Below are positions 23,263 through 30,968 of a DNA stretch of 36,047 bases, piece after piece. The position numbers and the translations under genes were made by a program. The stretch is taken from the NCBI GenBank assembly GCA_017470815.1, contig JAFUXT010000024.1:1-36047 (forward strand). The letters run 5' to 3'. Within the stretch, counting starts at the first letter, position 1, and each line of letters opens with the position of its first letter. This DNA comes from a bacterium. GTDB lineage: Bacteria; Cyanobacteriota; Vampirovibrionia; Gastranaerophilales; Gastranaerophilaceae. The notes below the pieces were generated by a model. It was given only the letters and a program-made list of their open reading frames with translations, ran no database searches and was not told the DNA's origin.

Positions 23263-24660
23263 TTATTCAGTAATATATTTAATCAATGTTCTGATACCAC
23301 AGGCAGTTGAACCTTTGCAGAAAAATTCTTTCTGTGGTTTTTCCAAAAATGCCGTTCCTGCAATATCAAGATGTGCCCATTTTACATTATCGGTAACAAA
23401 TTCTTTCAAGAACATTCCTGCAGCAGAAGCCCCGCCGTAACGTGTTCCTGTATTTTTCATATCAGCAATATCACTGTCCATATTATCTCTGTATTCCTGC
23501 CACATAGGAAGTTCCCAGAATTTTTCACCTGAAACTTTTCCTGTTTCAATGATTTTAGATACAAATTCTTCATTGTTACCCATAATACCTGATGCTGCGG
23601 TACCTAATGCCACCATACAAGCCCCTGTAAGTGTTGCTATATCAACAACTTCATCTACATCAAGTTTACATGCATAACAAAGAGCATCCGCAAGTGTCAA
23701 ACGACCTTCGGCATCAGTATTATCGACTTCTATAGTTTTTCCGTTCATAGCGGTTAAGATGTCTCCCGGTTTGTACGCTCCCATCCCCGGCATATTTTCG
23801 CATGCTGCAATAATACCGTGGACTTCGACATCAGGTTTCAGTTTAGCCATTGCTTTCATAATACCTATTACAACCGCTGAACCTGACATATCATCTCTCA
23901 TAGTAAGCATGGAATTTGCAGGTTTTAAGTCTAATCCGCCGCTGTCAAAACAAAGTCCTTTTCCGATAATTGCAATTCTTTTTTTAGGATTTTGCGGAAC
24001 ATATTTCATGTGGATAAATTTTGGCGGTTCAATACTGCCCTTTGCAACCGCTAAATATGCGCCCATTCCCATTTGTTCAATTTTATTGTGATCAAAAACT
24101 TCTGTCTCAATACCTTCAAGGCTTTGAGCAATTTGAGCAAGTTTTGTCGGTGTTGCATAAGCCGCAGGTTCATTTGCCAGGTTTCTTGAAAGTTCCATAG
24201 AATCTGCAACAACAATTGCTTTATTAACAAGTTCTTTATCAACATTAGAAAGATAAAGTTCTTCAATGTGAAAATCTTTTTTGGTTTTGTATTTGTCAAA
24301 ACGGTAATCTGAAATTTTTGCACCCAAAACAGCGGGTCCGCCATAATTAAATTTCGTTGCAAAACAAATTCCGACTTTTTTAGCCTTTAATTCTCCGCAT
24401 TTTTTGATTGCTTTTGCAACACTTTCTCTGACAATGTTGTTAGAAATTTCTTCTTCTTTCCCAAGACCTAATACCAAAATATTTTTTGCAGGTCTTTGCT
24501 TGTGGGTGTGAAGAACAAAAGTTTCACCTTTTTTACCTTTAAATTCTTCCGAAATATATTCATTAACCAAATCGCAGTCAGTTTGTTTACCCTCAAATTT
24601 GTTAATAATTAACACATCACATTCAGTATCTTTTACATTTTCTACAATTTTAATATCCAT
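23263..24660 (-). CDS. pepA: Leucyl aminopeptidase (M17 family)
   Basis: 465 residues from the ATG at 24660, chosen because AAGGAGAG lies just upstream; a longer frame opening at 24732 has no SD. The M17 signature NTDAEGRL is at 314-321. The metal-binding segment GKGLCFDSGGLDLKPANSML and the following MRDDMSGSA are intact. It is a cytosolic hexameric di-metal peptidase that removes N-terminal Leu and other residues. The N-terminal non-catalytic domain (1-150) is typical in size. It has its own upstream region and is convergent with the small gene at 22993. Confidence 0.96.
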   Translation of the reverse strand: MDIKIVENVKDTECDVLIINKFEGKQTDCDLVNEYISEEFKGKKGETFVLHTHKQRPAKNILVLGLGKEEEISNNIVRESVAKAIKKCGELKAKKVGICFATKFNYGGPAVLGAKISDYRFDKYKTKKDFHIEELYLSNVDKELVNKAIVVADSMELSRNLANEPAAYATPTKLAQIAQSLEGIETEVFDHNKIEQMGMGAYLAVAKGSIEPPKFIHMKYVPQNPKKRIAIIGKGLCFDSGGLDLKPANSMLTMRDDMSGSAVVIGIMKAMAKLKPDVEVHGIIAACENMPGMGAYKPGDILTAMNGKTIEVDNTDAEGRLTLADALCYACKLDVDEVVDIATLTGACMVALGTAASGIMGNNEEFVSKIIETGKVSGEKFWELPMWQEYRDNMDSDIADMKNTGTRYGGASAAGMFLKEFVTDNVKWAHLDIAGTAFLEKPQKEFFCKGSTACGIRTLIKYITE

Positions 24661-24832
24661 AAATAAAACTCTCCTTTTCTTTAAGTATAACATTTTTTTG
24701 CGTAACGGGTAAAAAGTTAATAAATAGTACAAAATATTAAGTATTGTAAAAATGCGTTTGTTTTATGTCAATAAAAATATTTATAGACATTATACAAAAT
24801 ATCAAAATATACAATACGGAGAAAAATAAAAA

Positions 24833-24963
24833 ATGATGATTTGAAATTTGAATATACAAAAATAGACGATAGTATAGATAGATATTATTATAATTTAGAA
24901 GAAAGAATTGAAGAATATATTAAATTTATAAAAAGATTAGCAAGTAGCAAAATCAGTAAATAA
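24833..24963 (+). pseudogene. Small frameshifted ORF before the GNAT gene
   Basis: The frame from TTG 24841 reads LKFEYTKIDDSIDRYYYNLE then ERIEEYIKFIKRLASSKISK to a stop at 24961-24963, an obviously protein-like, charged helical sequence of about 40 residues. The nearest ATG pair (24833, 24836) is one frame off and hits TGA at once. One extra T in the GATTTG run would fuse the ATG to this frame. The stop codon overlaps the SD of the next gene. It could alternatively start at the TTG. Confidence 0.4.
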
Positions 24964-24971
24964 GGGTTTAT

Positions 24972-25745
24972 ATGAATATCTGCTCAATATGTCAAAATAG
25001 AACTTACACTCCTAATTTTACGGCAATACCGTTAGCCAAATACGGTTATATGCATGATAAAAAACAAGATGTAATGGTTTATCAACTCGAAAAAAAAGAT
25101 GTTGATTATTTGCAGTACATTTCTGATAATATAGACGGATTTTATAAAAAACACGATATAAAGGATGATTCTACAAAACAAGTTGTAAAAGAAGCCGTAG
25201 ATGCAGGTATTGAAATTTTGCAAAGTAAATATGAAAAGAAGGCAAAAGTACTACTTGCCCTGTCTGATGAGGAGCCAAGCGCAATATTAATCGGTAATGT
25301 TTTAAAAGTCGATAAAAACGGCGGTTTTCATTACTCAAGCAGAAAAAATCATTCAAAAGACGAAACAGAACTTGATTGGCTTGCTACATGGAATAAAAAA
25401 ATTCTGGGTGAAGGTAAGGTTATTGTAACAGAGTTTTTTCATTCTGCATTAAAAGACGGTTTCAAACAAATTTATGTCCGTTCTGAAGTGCCTGAAAAAT
25501 CTTTTGCGAAGGATTTTTATAAAAAAATGGGTTTTGAACCTCTTTCTGATGAACAAAGAGAAATTCAAAGAGAAAATGATAATCGTTATTTAATAGGTGA
25601 TTATGATGCGTTGGAAGACAATATTATTCCAATGAAAGCAACCACAAGAGATATAAAAAACAGTTTGAAAAAACGCTCAGAAGAACTTGAGCGCAAAGAA
25701 TCAAACCACACTTATAGTGTAGATTTACCGATAAAAGAATTATAA
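24972..25745 (+). CDS. GNAT-like acetyltransferase-fold protein
   Basis: 257 residues. The N-terminus contains two Cys (CSIC) and TPNFTAIPLAKYGY, a motif style shared by many small proteins of this lineage. From about 90 to 195 there is a GNAT-like pattern: strand (KVLLALS...AILIGNVLKV), then GEGKVIVTEFFHSALKDGFK in the position of the CoA-binding loop and helix, then FAKDFYKKMGFEPLSD, typical of the last GNAT helix-strand. The C-terminal 60 residues are a charged tail. The substrate is unknown. SD is AAGGG, and its end abuts the convergent GH13-like gene. Confidence 0.6.
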   Translation: MNICSICQNRTYTPNFTAIPLAKYGYMHDKKQDVMVYQLEKKDVDYLQYISDNIDGFYKKHDIKDDSTKQVVKEAVDAGIEILQSKYEKKAKVLLALSDEEPSAILIGNVLKVDKNGGFHYSSRKNHSKDETELDWLATWNKKILGEGKVIVTEFFHSALKDGFKQIYVRSEVPEKSFAKDFYKKMGFEPLSDEQREIQRENDNRYLIGDYDALEDNIIPMKATTRDIKNSLKKRSEELERKESNHTYSVDLPIKEL

Positions 25746-27074
25746 TTACAGATTTAATGCGTGCAAAAATAATTCTGCGACTTTTCTGTTATATTCTCTG
25801 CCATCGTCTTTAGCAAAAAGATTTTCCCAATGACTTTGGGGTGTTTTGTCTGTTGAATAAGACGGATTGCACATCATAAGATGATGCGTATTTGTATCAT
25901 ATCTTAAAGGAAACAAGTCTTCCATTTGCATAAAACTTGCGAGTTTATCGCTTGGATATTCATAGGCGAAAATTGAATTGTGAATTCTGTGCAGCCGTTG
26001 TTCATATGTTCTTCCGCCTAAATCATTATCATTGGAAATTTCAATACCGGGAGAATAATTTTTTGAATATTTATAATTTATTGCTACATCTTTGACCGTA
26101 TGAAAATCATCCGGCTCAATAAAGCCTGTACCTGTCGATAATCCAAGGTTTTCGTAACGGGCGAAATCTCCTGTGCTTTTTTCTCCGACAAAACTTAAAT
26201 GAGTTTTACCGCTTTGACTTCTGATTTCGTGGATAATATACTGCATTTGTTCATAACTCGGTAATGCTCCGACACCTGTATAGTTATCCATATCATACCC
26301 GCCGATATGTTTTGCGCTGTCAATAAAAATTGCTTCAAACCCCATATTAATAAGTTCAATATGCGAATTTAAAAACAAATCAAAATGCTCTGAATTATTC
26401 CAATCAAAAGTAACATCACTACCGTCTTTTTGAACAACTTTTATTTGGTCTGCGGAAATTACAGTGCGAAAACCTGTCTTTAATCCGTGAAAATGCGCCA
26501 AATCGTTAAATGCCTCAAATTGTTCTGCAGGAGTTATTTTGTCTGCAATATCATAATTAATAATGTTTTTACTAAATCCGTTATTTAATTTTATTCCGTA
26601 AATAGAGTTTTCTTCATTCACCGCTTTACTATAACCGTCGCCATAAATATTTGGAAAAATTTGAGATAAAATGATGCAATTTGCCCAACTTTTTGCGCTT
26701 GGCGGTATTGCAGGCAGAAGTTTCATTGTACTTTGCAAACCGTTTCTGCAAATATTTTCACCAATATTATTTACCCGCATTTGCGCAATTGCACGGTTAT
26801 TAATTTCAATATAATTTGCAATGACACCCCATTTATCACCATAATCAGGAGTTAAAATATTATCTGGAAAAGTTTTGTAAAAATTTCCATCTTGATTTAA
26901 AGTCATCAAAGAATTTAGAATATCTTTTATGCTTCGAGATAAAAGTTCGGCTGGCACAATATTTGCAACCCATTTTTTCATTCCGGCAATAATTTGATGT
27001 TCAATTGTCCAATCATCAACACTGAGTTCGGTTGTTTCATTCAAAGCATTTAATAATTTATTTACATTGTTCAT
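25746..27074 (-). CDS. Divergent GH13-like (alpha-amylase superfamily) protein
   Basis: 442 residues from an ATG at 27074 (an alternative ATG at 27110 adds 12 residues; neither SD is convincing). There is no signal peptide. The clearest family sign is GFEAIFIDSAKHIGGYD, which aligns with GH13 region II G-x-x-G-F-R-x-D-A-A-K-H; D252 matches the nucleophile. FVGEKSTGD places E298 at the acid/base. Region I appears as FHGLKTGFRTVIS without the usual N-H. The Arg normally two before the nucleophile is replaced by Ile (FIDS). So this is a cytosolic TIM-barrel glycosidase relative with altered subsites, and activity is uncertain. It abuts the GNAT gene convergently. Confidence 0.6.
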   Translation of the reverse strand: MNNVNKLLNALNETTELSVDDWTIEHQIIAGMKKWVANIVPAELLSRSIKDILNSLMTLNQDGNFYKTFPDNILTPDYGDKWGVIANYIEINNRAIAQMRVNNIGENICRNGLQSTMKLLPAIPPSAKSWANCIILSQIFPNIYGDGYSKAVNEENSIYGIKLNNGFSKNIINYDIADKITPAEQFEAFNDLAHFHGLKTGFRTVISADQIKVVQKDGSDVTFDWNNSEHFDLFLNSHIELINMGFEAIFIDSAKHIGGYDMDNYTGVGALPSYEQMQYIIHEIRSQSGKTHLSFVGEKSTGDFARYENLGLSTGTGFIEPDDFHTVKDVAINYKYSKNYSPGIEISNDNDLGGRTYEQRLHRIHNSIFAYEYPSDKLASFMQMEDLFPLRYDTNTHHLMMCNPSYSTDKTPQSHWENLFAKDDGREYNRKVAELFLHALNL

Positions 27075-27152
27075 ATATCCAATATTGCAAAAAGCCGTAA
27101 AATACCACATTCCACAAAAGGATATGTAAATGTCTAAAAATTAAAAAAATAA

Positions 27153-27365
27153 TTATTTTTCTTTTATAACAAGTTCATAGCCGAGAAAGTCAAGAACTAA
27201 CTGTACTTCATTAAATCTTACAGTTTTTTTATTAAATTTGTTTGATAATCCGCCATCTTTTGGTATTTTATTAAAACCTTTTTCGCGCAAAATTTTTGCA
27301 ACTTTACGCATAGATAAACCTTTTCGTAGCAATAAAATCCTGACTTCTTCGTATATATCTATCAT
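27153..27365 (-). CDS. Small HTH-like regulator, paralogue of the 21218 gene
   Basis: 70 residues. The core LRKGLSMRKVAKILREKGFN and the tail VRFNEVQLVLDFLGYELVIK show an XRE-like helix-turn-helix that ends in a strand, as in the 21218-21424 protein. No good SD was found. It is divergent from a 70-residue orphan gene across about 80 bp containing a strong promoter for that gene. DNA target unknown. Confidence 0.6.
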   Translation of the reverse strand: MIDIYEEVRILLLRKGLSMRKVAKILREKGFNKIPKDGGLSNKFNKKTVRFNEVQLVLDFLGYELVIKEK

Positions 27366-27392
27366 AAGAATAGTGTATTCTATTTTATATCA

Positions 27393-27421
27393 TTGACAAA
27401 TATATAAACCGCTGTTATATT
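27393..27421 (+). promoter_or_regulatory. Near-consensus promoter
   Basis: A perfect TTGACA at 27393-27398 and TATATT at 27416-27421, 17 bp apart, reading rightward to the 27445 gene. On the other strand the -35 reads TTGTCA toward the small HTH gene, so the two may compete. Confidence 0.6.
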
Positions 27422-27444
27422 ATATTCTACAATGTTACTATATA

Positions 27445-27657
27445 ATGACAAATATTAAAATGAATAATGATATAAATGTTTTAGAATTTTATGATTCAGA
27501 AGATGACATAATTTTACCTGATACGATATTGGGGGAATTGTATTACATATATTGCAATTTAGAAGATATTATTTTAAACAGATGCGACAGAAAAAAAGAA
27601 TGGTTTAATTTAAAAAGACAAATCAGAATATATATTAAGTGGCGCAGAAATAAATAA
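27445..27657 (+). CDS. Small hypothetical protein
   Basis: 70 residues: an acidic first half (FYDSEDDIILPDTILGELYY) and a basic second half (LKRQIRIYIKWRRNK). The start may be the ATG at 27445 or at 27460; neither has an SD. It is preceded by the promoter at 27393-27421. The charge polarity and position opposite a small HTH regulator invite comparison with toxin/antitoxin pairs, but no family is recognised. Confidence 0.45.
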   Translation: MTNIKMNNDINVLEFYDSEDDIILPDTILGELYYIYCNLEDIILNRCDRKKEWFNLKRQIRIYIKWRRNK

Positions 27658-27665
27658 GGTGCGTT

Positions 27666-27761
27666 TTGTTCATAGGAATTTTAAACACATTTTGCTTAAT
27701 AATTTTAGCGGTATTTGGGCTAATAATTATAACTTTTAATTCAATTGTAAAAAAAGATTAA
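27666..27761 (+). CDS. 31-residue single-TM small protein (TTG start)
   Basis: From a TTG at 27666, with AAGG 6 nt upstream (27656-27659, overlapping the preceding stop codon), a 31-codon frame encodes a nearly continuous hydrophobic helix (GILNTFCLIILAVFGLIIIT) and ends in KKD. Position just behind the 70-residue gene suggests co-transcription. Small one-helix proteins can be membrane regulators or toxins. The gene call rests on SD spacing and on the clean helix; it has no homologue I can name. Confidence 0.45.
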   Translation: MFIGILNTFCLIILAVFGLIIITFNSIVKKD

Positions 27762-27781
27762 ATTGTATGGCAAAAAATTTC

Positions 27782-27810
27782 TTTACAATGTTTTAATATA
27801 TATATGTAAT
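27782..27810 (+). promoter_or_regulatory. Promoter for the proline-rich protein/radical SAM genes
   Basis: TTTACA at 27782-27787 and TGTAAT at 27805-27810 are 17 bp apart. The leader contains GGAGG just before the ATG at 27834. Confidence 0.5.
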
Positions 27811-27833
27811 AGGTGAAAAGTGTCGGAGGTTTT

Positions 27834-28262
27834 ATGAAAATAGGTGCAATCAGAAGTTATCAGACAAATTTTGGGAATAACCAAATTCAAAATCAGCAAG
27901 TAGTTGCTCAAAATCAGGAACAAAAGGTTAATAAGCCTGATTTAAAACTTCCTAATATCATTAACCCTCAACCGCTTGCCGGTTTAGTTGCACCGCCAAA
28001 ACCTTTGCCATTACCTTATCCGATATCTAATCCCCCAATCGGCGGTTTGATTGCGCCTCCGCCGGTGCCAAAACATCCATATCCGACTGTTCCTGCACCT
28101 GTAGGCGGTTTGATTACGCCTCCGCCAAAAACAAAATTGCCGACAATTCCTATGGTCCCGACCGTAACAGCAGGGTTAATCGGTCATCCAGATGATAAAA
28201 AAATTAAAGAACATCTTGAGAAAATAAAAGAAGAAATTGCAAAAATAGAGCAAAAACAGTAA
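27834..28262 (+). CDS. Proline-rich 21-residue repeat protein
   Basis: 142 residues from the ATG at 27834 (SD GGAGG; an in-frame GTG at 27813 is less likely). The head IGAIRSYQTNFGNNQIQNQQ is followed by a Gln-rich stretch. Residues 45-118 hold four repeats with period 21-22, each with GL[IV] followed by Pro runs, at G50, G71, G92 and G114 (AGLVAPP, GGLIAPPP, GGLITPPP, AGLIGHP). The last 25 residues form a Lys/Glu helix. There is no Cys, no Trp, no signal peptide and no TM helix. A radical SAM/SPASM gene starts 31 bp downstream. It could be a substrate of that enzyme or a scaffold with polyproline binding sites; function is unknown. Confidence 0.7.
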   Translation: MKIGAIRSYQTNFGNNQIQNQQVVAQNQEQKVNKPDLKLPNIINPQPLAGLVAPPKPLPLPYPISNPPIGGLIAPPPVPKHPYPTVPAPVGGLITPPPKTKLPTIPMVPTVTAGLIGHPDDKKIKEHLEKIKEEIAKIEQKQ

Positions 28263-28293
28263 AATAATACATAAATATAGAGGAATCTGTTTT

Positions 28294-29301
28294 ATGTATA
28301 ATCTCGTTACTGTTACTCTGGAAATTACACGAAGATGTAATGCCAATTGTATTCATTGCATAATAAATGCCGGTTGTGAAAAGCAAAACGAACTGACAAA
28401 TAATGAAATTATAAAATTATTGGAAGATGTTGCCGATTTAGGTTGCAGAAATGTTGTTTTAACAGGCGGAGAGCCGTTTTTAAGAGAAGAATGGCCGATA
28501 TTTCTTGCCAAAATTCATAATCTTGGAATGCAGGCGATTATGATGACAAATGCCCTGATGATAGATGATGATGTTATAGAAATATTAAAACTTTACCCGT
28601 CAACTGCGATAGGTATTAGTCTTGACGGTGCGGATGCCAAAACGCATGATTACATAAGAGGTACAAACGGTATTTTTGAACATTTTTGTCAAATCGTACC
28701 AAAATTGAAGCAGGCAGGGATTTATGTTGCGGTTCCGACTACTGTTATGCAGTCTAATTATAATCAACTTGAGGATATTTTAAATTTGCTTATAAGTTTA
28801 GGTGTTGATACATGGCAACTTCAGGTTGTAAAACCGAGTGAAAAATTGCCTGAAAAAGAACTCTTAAACGAAAAGCAGTATTATGAACTTGCGCAGAAAA
28901 TTGCATATTTCAGAGAAAATTATTCCGAGAAAATTTCTGTCACAGAATCAGATTGCATAGGATATTTTTCATCACTGCAGCCAAAACTTGCCATTCAAAA
29001 TTGGCGGGGTTGTGAATGTGGAATATACAGTGCAAGTATTGAAAGTGACGGAAATGTAAAAGGCTGTCCTAATATGAATAACTCGGAAGGTAACATAAAA
29101 CAAAGACCGTTTAAAGAGATTTGGGCAGACCATAATTCGTTTAAATATAACAGATGTCCGCAGATAGAGTCATTACAAGGTTATTGTAAGACCTGCAAAC
29201 ATAAATTTGTCTGCCGTGGCGGGTGTCCGACAAACAACAAAGACAAATGCGGCGCATCTTATTGTCTTTACAAAATCGAACAAAGCGGTTATGTAGAATA
29301 A
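28294..29301 (+). CDS. Radical SAM/SPASM domain enzyme
   Basis: 335 residues. The SAM-binding [4Fe-4S] motif C15-x3-C19-x2-C22 (TRRCNANCIHC) and the GGEPFL motif mark a radical SAM core of about 200 residues. The C-terminal SPASM region is Cys-rich: GCECG, KGCPN, NRCPQ, YCKTC, FVCRGGCP, KCGASYC, enough for two auxiliary clusters. Such enzymes modify peptides or proteins (sactipeptide, PqqE, anSME and mycofactocin types) or tetrapyrroles. The gene follows the proline-rich protein by 31 bp and precedes a flavodoxin-like reductase by 23 bp, an arrangement in which the reductase could supply electrons. SD is AGAGGA. Confidence 0.9.
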   Translation: MYNLVTVTLEITRRCNANCIHCIINAGCEKQNELTNNEIIKLLEDVADLGCRNVVLTGGEPFLREEWPIFLAKIHNLGMQAIMMTNALMIDDDVIEILKLYPSTAIGISLDGADAKTHDYIRGTNGIFEHFCQIVPKLKQAGIYVAVPTTVMQSNYNQLEDILNLLISLGVDTWQLQVVKPSEKLPEKELLNEKQYYELAQKIAYFRENYSEKISVTESDCIGYFSSLQPKLAIQNWRGCECGIYSASIESDGNVKGCPNMNNSEGNIKQRPFKEIWADHNSFKYNRCPQIESLQGYCKTCKHKFVCRGGCPTNNKDKCGASYCLYKIEQSGYVE

Positions 29302-29324
29302 AAAATTATATAAGGAGAGAGAAT

Positions 29325-29867
29325 ATGTCAAAAAAAGTTTTAATTATTTCAACAAGTTTAAGAAACGGTGCAAATTCTGAAATTTTGGCACATGAAGCAG
29401 AACGTGGGGCTAAAGATGCCGGACATCAGGTAGAATTTGTTACATTAAAAGATAAAAATATTGGATATTGCAAAGGTTGTATGGCATGTCAAAAATTAGG
29501 GCATTGTGTCATAAATGATGATGCAAATGCAATAACCGAAAAAATGAAAAATTCTGAAGTAATAATTTGGGTAACACCTGTTTATTATTACGAAATGTCA
29601 GGACAGATGAAAACTCTTATAGACAGAGCAAATTCTCTTTATGTAACGGGATATAATTTCAAAGATGTATATGTAATAACAACTTCTGCAGATGGTTCTG
29701 ACGATGTGGTTCAGACAGTAATAAACGGATTGAACGGATGGTGTGCTTGCCTTCCTGGTACTGCAATAAAAGGTTATGTCAATGGCGGCGGTTTGGAAGC
29801 CCCAAATGATGCAACTAAAAATCAGGAACTTTTGCAAAAAGCATATAATTTAGGAAAAAATATTTAA
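29325..29867 (+). CDS. Flavodoxin-fold NAD(P)H-dependent oxidoreductase
   Basis: 180 residues from the ATG at 29325 (SD AAGGAGAG); the longer upstream frame lies inside the radical SAM gene and is not used. The FMN phosphate loop is STSLRNGANSE, and TPVYYYEMSGQMKTLIDR is the family pattern of NADPH-dependent FMN reductases. A Cys-rich segment, C49-x2-C52-x2-C55 with C61, could bind a cluster or metal. It is cytosolic. Position directly after the radical SAM gene suggests electron supply to it, which is inference. Confidence 0.88.
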   Translation: MSKKVLIISTSLRNGANSEILAHEAERGAKDAGHQVEFVTLKDKNIGYCKGCMACQKLGHCVINDDANAITEKMKNSEVIIWVTPVYYYEMSGQMKTLIDRANSLYVTGYNFKDVYVITTSADGSDDVVQTVINGLNGWCACLPGTAIKGYVNGGGLEAPNDATKNQELLQKAYNLGKNI

Positions 29868-29894
29868 AATAATTGTATAAAAGGAGTCGAAGTA

Positions 29895-30968
29895 ATGAAA
29901 AATCAAATAACAGTTTTTTTAATAATTTGTGCAATATTTTTTGCCCCAAAATCTTTTTCCGCACAAAATATTCTAAATAAAACTATTTTTTCACATAAAG
30001 CAGAAAAAAATCTGACGGTAAAAAACAAACTCTTTACTTTGACTTTACCAAAAGAGTTTAAAGGGGTTTATGAAGCAAAGATTGAAAAAGATAAAATTTC
30101 TTTGTATCATAAAGCCTCTAAAAAAGCGGGTTTTGGAGGCTTTGCTTTTGGAATAAAAGCCTATAAAAACCCATCTGATCATGCAAACCTACCGGGAGGT
30201 GTAAAAATCGGGGAACTGACAGATAAAAAGGGGGTAATTTATGATATGGTGCTGAAGTATCCGACAGATGTTCAGTATGATTACACAAAAAGCACGCAAG
30301 CCCCCGAATCTTTCAAAAAACTGTATGATTACGGCAAAAAGGTTGATATAAAAGGTGTAAACGGTGCAACGTACTTTAAAAATCAAGGCATGAAAGGAAA
30401 AGATTTATACAATGATATTTTGCAAAAACATCTGACTGCTCTCAATGAAAAATGGGATTCCTCAAAACTTGAAACAGAAAATATGAGTTATATGTATAAT
30501 ATTATTCCTGACAATAAAGTTGGCTATGCTTATTATGATGTAAATGCAGACGGAATTGAAGAACTTTTAATAGGTGAAATTGCAGATGGAGATTGGAAAG
30601 GGGTAATTTATGATATTTACACCATGGTAAACCGAACCTCTAAACATGTAATAAGTGGCGGAAGCCGTGACAGATATTATGTTTGTGATAATGCATTTAT
30701 CTGCAATGAATATTCATCAGGCGCATCAGAAAGCGGTGTCAATGTTTATAATTTAGTGGAAAATTCAACCGAACTTTTCCCGCAGGTAAATTTTAAATAT
30801 GACGGTTATGAAAACTCAAAACAACCATGGTTTATTTCTTATTCTGACGAAAAATGGGAAAATGTTACGGAAGAATATTATAACGAAAGAAAAAAAGTTT
30901 TTGAAACATACGAACGATTTGATTTTATTCTGTTAAATAGTGTTTCTGCTAATTCAAAAAAAAAATAA
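29895..30968 (+). CDS. Secreted EF-hand-like protein, ends at an A10 run
   Basis: 357 codons with a signal peptide (MKNQITVFLIICAIFFAPKS, then FSA). The first 130 residues look like a lipocalin- or lipoprotein-style beta domain (FTLTLPKEFKGVYEAKIEKD). D215-x-N-x-D-G-x-E-E-L-L is an EF-hand/dockerin-like Ca-binding loop in a domain that continues to about 340. The reading frame ends SNSKKK at a stop directly after ten consecutive A residues (30956-30965). The next frame is open for another 200 codons without a start codon (30953-31555), so the full protein was or is about 555 residues long. SD is AAGGAG. The family is not recognised. Confidence 0.75.
   Translation: MKNQITVFLIICAIFFAPKSFSAQNILNKTIFSHKAEKNLTVKNKLFTLTLPKEFKGVYEAKIEKDKISLYHKASKKAGFGGFAFGIKAYKNPSDHANLPGGVKIGELTDKKGVIYDMVLKYPTDVQYDYTKSTQAPESFKKLYDYGKKVDIKGVNGATYFKNQGMKGKDLYNDILQKHLTALNEKWDSSKLETENMSYMYNIIPDNKVGYAYYDVNADGIEELLIGEIADGDWKGVIYDIYTMVNRTSKHVISGGSRDRYYVCDNAFICNEYSSGASESGVNVYNLVENSTELFPQVNFKYDGYENSKQPWFISYSDEKWENVTEEYYNERKKVFETYERFDFILLNSVSANSKKK

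Noticed and set aside
27370..27382. Promoter for the minus-strand mini-HTH gene
   Set aside because: A TTGTCA is present on that strand but no acceptable -10 lies at 16-18 bp.
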